From: an uncultured bacterium
GTDB lineage: Bacteria > Bacillota > Clostridia > Oscillospirales > Oscillospiraceae
Length of the DNA: 6,644 nt
Direction: 5' to 3'
Assembly (NCBI GenBank): GCA_949288405.1
Contig: CASEKM010000100.1
Location: forward strand, 1-6,644
Translations under genes and position numbers: made by a program
Part shown: one piece after another, positions 4,970-6,644 of the stretch
Numbering within the stretch: the first letter of the stretch is position 1
How the letters are laid out: the number at the start of each line of letters is the position of its first letter
The notes under the pieces: generated by a model
Database searches by the model: none
The model's input: the letters and a program-made list of their open reading frames with translations, nothing else
What the model was told of the DNA's origin: nothing

Positions 4970-5962
4970 TTAATCGTCGTCATCCCGATCTCCGTCATTG
5001 CCGCCGCCGTCATCATTGTCGTCATCATCCCAGTCGCTCTCATCGTCATCTTCATCGTCCTCCCAGCGGTCATCGTCGGTATCCCGGTCATCGTCCCGGT
5101 CCTCGTAGTCGGTGTCACCGTCTATATAAGCGCCGTCGTTGGGAGACTCATAGTCGGTGACGCCGTCGCTGTAAGGACCGTAATCCGTATCCTCATAGTC
5201 GGTGATCCCATCCGCGTCAGGGCCGTAATCGGTATCCTGGTAGCCGGTCGTACCGCCGCTGCCGGGTCGATCGTCCGTGTCATCCGGGACAACGGGCGGA
5301 GCGGCCGGCTCCGGAGTGGGCTCCAGCACAGGTTCCGGGGTGGTTTCCTGGGTGGGCGGCGCCACCGGGATGACTACCTCAGTGGCCGGCGGCTCCTCGT
5401 CAGTGGGGCCGATTTGGATCACGATGGTCTCCCCATACCGCTCCTCCAGATCCTCCCGGGCCGCCTGTTCCTCCCGGGCCTGCCAGTCGGCGTCGGCGCT
5501 GGTGACCGTGATGGATACGGTCTCTCCGCCGGAGAGGTAGCCCAGATCGATAGCCCGCTCCACCAGCTCTTCCGTCACGTCCTCCCGGTCCTTGCCCCCG
5601 TAGTCGTAGCCCTCGATCAGGACCCGGCCGTCCGCGTTGAGCCCTTCCAGCTCCAGCACCCGGTCGGTGCGGCTGAGGGTGAGCTCCACATCTGGATTGA
5701 TCTGGATGCGCAGGGCGCCGTAGGGGGTGAAATTGGGCTGGTAGTAGCCGAAGAACACGATGCACAGGCAGGCGGCCAGACCGGCGACGCCGGATATGGG
5801 CTTCCACGGGGCGGAGCATTTTTCCCTGGGGCGCCGCAGCTCCACGATGTCCCGCACCGTGTCCCCCACCTGATAGCGCAGGTTGGCGGCCTTCAAAAAG
5901 CGGCCCTCCTCGTCCAGCACCACCGCATAGGCCGGATGCACCTCCATGACCAGATAGTTCAC
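4970..5962 (-). CDS. rsgI: RsgI-type transmembrane anti-sigma factor with Asp/Tyr repeat tail
   Basis: Predicted 330-residue partner of SigI. Residues 1-48 match the RsgI N-terminal sigma-binding domain (VMEVHPAYAVVLDEEGRFLK). A single membrane helix spans about 56-74. Residues 79-185 are the conserved extracytoplasmic domain, with the Asn-Pro pair in RIQINPDVEL (85-94), the site where studied RsgI proteins cleave themselves. A Pro/Thr/Glu-rich linker (187-230) leads to three repeats of the DTDYGPxxDGxTDY type (242-286, the third degenerate) and an acidic tail with 26 Asp in the last 44 residues. In cellulolytic clostridia this position holds carbohydrate-binding domains; here an Asp-rich disordered or metal-binding sensor replaces them. 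The GTG at 5962 is chosen because GTGA overlaps the sigI stop, a purine-rich GAGAGGGGG lies upstream, and it places the domain start where the family has it; the ATG at 5998 lies inside sigI. Confidence 0.9.
   Translation of the reverse strand: MNYLVMEVHPAYAVVLDEEGRFLKAANLRYQVGDTVRDIVELRRPREKCSAPWKPISGVAGLAACLCIVFFGYYQPNFTPYGALRIQINPDVELTLSRTDRVLELEGLNADGRVLIEGYDYGGKDREDVTEELVERAIDLGYLSGGETVSITVTSADADWQAREEQAAREDLEERYGETIVIQIGPTDEEPPATEVVIPVAPPTQETTPEPVLEPTPEPAAPPVVPDDTDDRPGSGGTTGYQDTDYGPDADGITDYEDTDYGPYSDGVTDYESPNDGAYIDGDTDYEDRDDDRDTDDDRWEDDEDDDESDWDDDDNDDGGGNDGDRDDDD
5105..5239 (-). repeat. Three 45-bp repeats in rsgI coding for the same Asp/Tyr unit
   Basis: Encodes QDTDYGPDADGITDY, EDTDYGPYSDGVTDY and a diverged ESPNDGAYIDGDTDY. 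The unit is the same 15-residue motif found six times in the lipoprotein gene, but here the copies differ more from each other in DNA and protein, so the array looks older or under less homogenisation. Confidence 0.9.
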
Positions 5963-6644
5963 GCCTCGTCGCCCCCTCTCTTGGGGCCCACCTGGCACAG
6001 GTGGCCCCGGATGATCTCATAGCCGTTGGTAAAGGCCAGCAGGATGGCCACCAGGTACTTCCGGTGCCGCTCCATGGTCTTCTTGTCGGTGCCGGAGCCG
6101 GCGGACAGCTCCCCCATGGGCAGCTTGCCCGTGTCCTCCACCCGGTCCTCCACCCGCTTGAGCAGCTCCGGCTGGGTCCGGGCGAAGTCCAGCACCCGGC
6201 GGCAGGCGGCGAAGGTCCGCTCCTGCCGGGGGCAGTTGTCCGCCACGTCGGAGAAGGTCAGGCCGAACTGGGCCAGCTTCTCGGAGAACTCCTGGATCTC
6301 CCGCCGGCTGGCGGTGCGCACTGCATAGTCCCCGGCATGGTCCACGGTGTCTGGAATGGTGTCCAGCAGCTGGCCGCCGTCCTCCTCCCCGCCCAGGGGG
6401 GTGTGGAGGGAGATCACGTTGCCGTGGCGCTTCTCCGTCCGGTAGTGGTCGATGAGCCGGTTTTTGATGGCCCGGGCGGCGTAGGGCAGAAAGGCGCCCC
6501 GGCCCTTCTCGTAGGCCAGCACCGCCTCATAGAAGGCCAGCATGGCGATGCTCAGCTCGTCCTCATGGCCGTTTTCCGGGGCGGTGTGAAGAAACTTCAC
6601 CGTCTCCGAGCGGATAAAGCCCATGTACTGACGGATGAGGGCAT
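5959..6644 (-). CDS. sigI: RNA polymerase sigma-I factor (5' partial)
   Basis: The last 227 residues are visible; the frame runs off the right edge, and from family length perhaps 15-25 N-terminal residues are missing. The region-2 part is clear: ALIRQYMGFIR, EDELSIAMLAFYEAVLAYE (27-45) and GAFLPYAARAIKNRLIDHYR (49-68), matching SigI's D-E-L/Y-S-I-x-L-x-A-F-x-E-A and F-x-x-x-A-x-x-x-I-x-x-R-L-I-D-x-x-R. The C-terminal part (about 110-215) is the SigI-specific DNA-binding domain, with the FGLTFSDVADNCPRQ block, a KLP motif and MERHRKYLVAILLA near the end. SigI directs RNA polymerase to a special promoter class and is held by the membrane RsgI, encoded next with a 4-nt overlap. Known SigI factors respond to heat, cell-wall or polysaccharide cues. 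The ATG at 6624 is internal, because conserved SigI sequence continues upstream of it. Confidence 0.92.
   Translation of the reverse strand, partial: ALIRQYMGFIRSETVKFLHTAPENGHEDELSIAMLAFYEAVLAYEKGRGAFLPYAARAIKNRLIDHYRTEKRHGNVISLHTPLGGEEDGGQLLDTIPDTVDHAGDYAVRTASRREIQEFSEKLAQFGLTFSDVADNCPRQERTFAACRRVLDFARTQPELLKRVEDRVEDTGKLPMGELSAGSGTDKKTMERHRKYLVAILLAFTNGYEIIRGHLCQVGPKRGGDEA

Noticed and set aside
4883..6022. Plus-strand frame opposite rsgI
   Set aside because: Same cause: reverse complement of an Asp-rich gene; no ribosome site or family match.

Overview
The window is GC-rich and most likely comes from an anaerobic Firmicute of class Clostridia, probably an Oscillospiraceae-type gut bacterium. 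I infer this from four things: the end of an S-layer-homology (SLH) protein of the style common there, a SigI/RsgI sigma/anti-sigma pair, a CotH-family kinase, and the paired DUF4956 and VTC genes. No sequence search was possible, so the genus is not assigned.

Layout. Bases 1-163 hold the last codons of a plus-strand SLH protein, followed by an intrinsic terminator (201-244). Bases 245-631 contain no convincing gene but several inverted repeats, one of which may terminate the minus-strand operon. From 6644 down to 632 there is one minus-strand gene series, in transcription order: sigI (its start lies outside the window), rsgI (GTG start, 4-nt overlap with sigI), a lipoprotein built like an RsgI ectodomain plus PepSY plus Asp/Tyr repeats, a VTC-type polyphosphate polymerase (overlapping the lipoprotein gene by 32 nt), a DUF4956 membrane protein, and a CotH-family kinase with an N-terminal membrane or signal segment. 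Two related ~100-bp elements, each with a strong GC hairpin, sit in the two real gaps of the series, upstream of the lipoprotein gene and upstream of the DUF4956 gene.

How the genes may work together. VTC + DUF4956 + CotH is a recurring bacterial gene set whose joint function is, to my knowledge, not settled. Here it sits directly behind its own SigI/RsgI module. The anti-sigma factor and the lipoprotein share two unusual parts. One is the RsgI extracytoplasmic domain with an Asn-Pro motif. The other is a 15-residue repeat of the type DTDYGPxADGITDY, resembling thrombospondin-type-3 calcium-binding repeats, followed by a tail that is about 60 percent Asp. The simplest reading is an envelope-sensing module in which RsgI and a lipid-anchored look-alike respond to the same cue (divalent cation, a polyanion, or a repeat-binding partner) and control a phosphate-polymer or extracellular-phosphorylation system. 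The domain assignments are well supported; the joint mechanism is inference.
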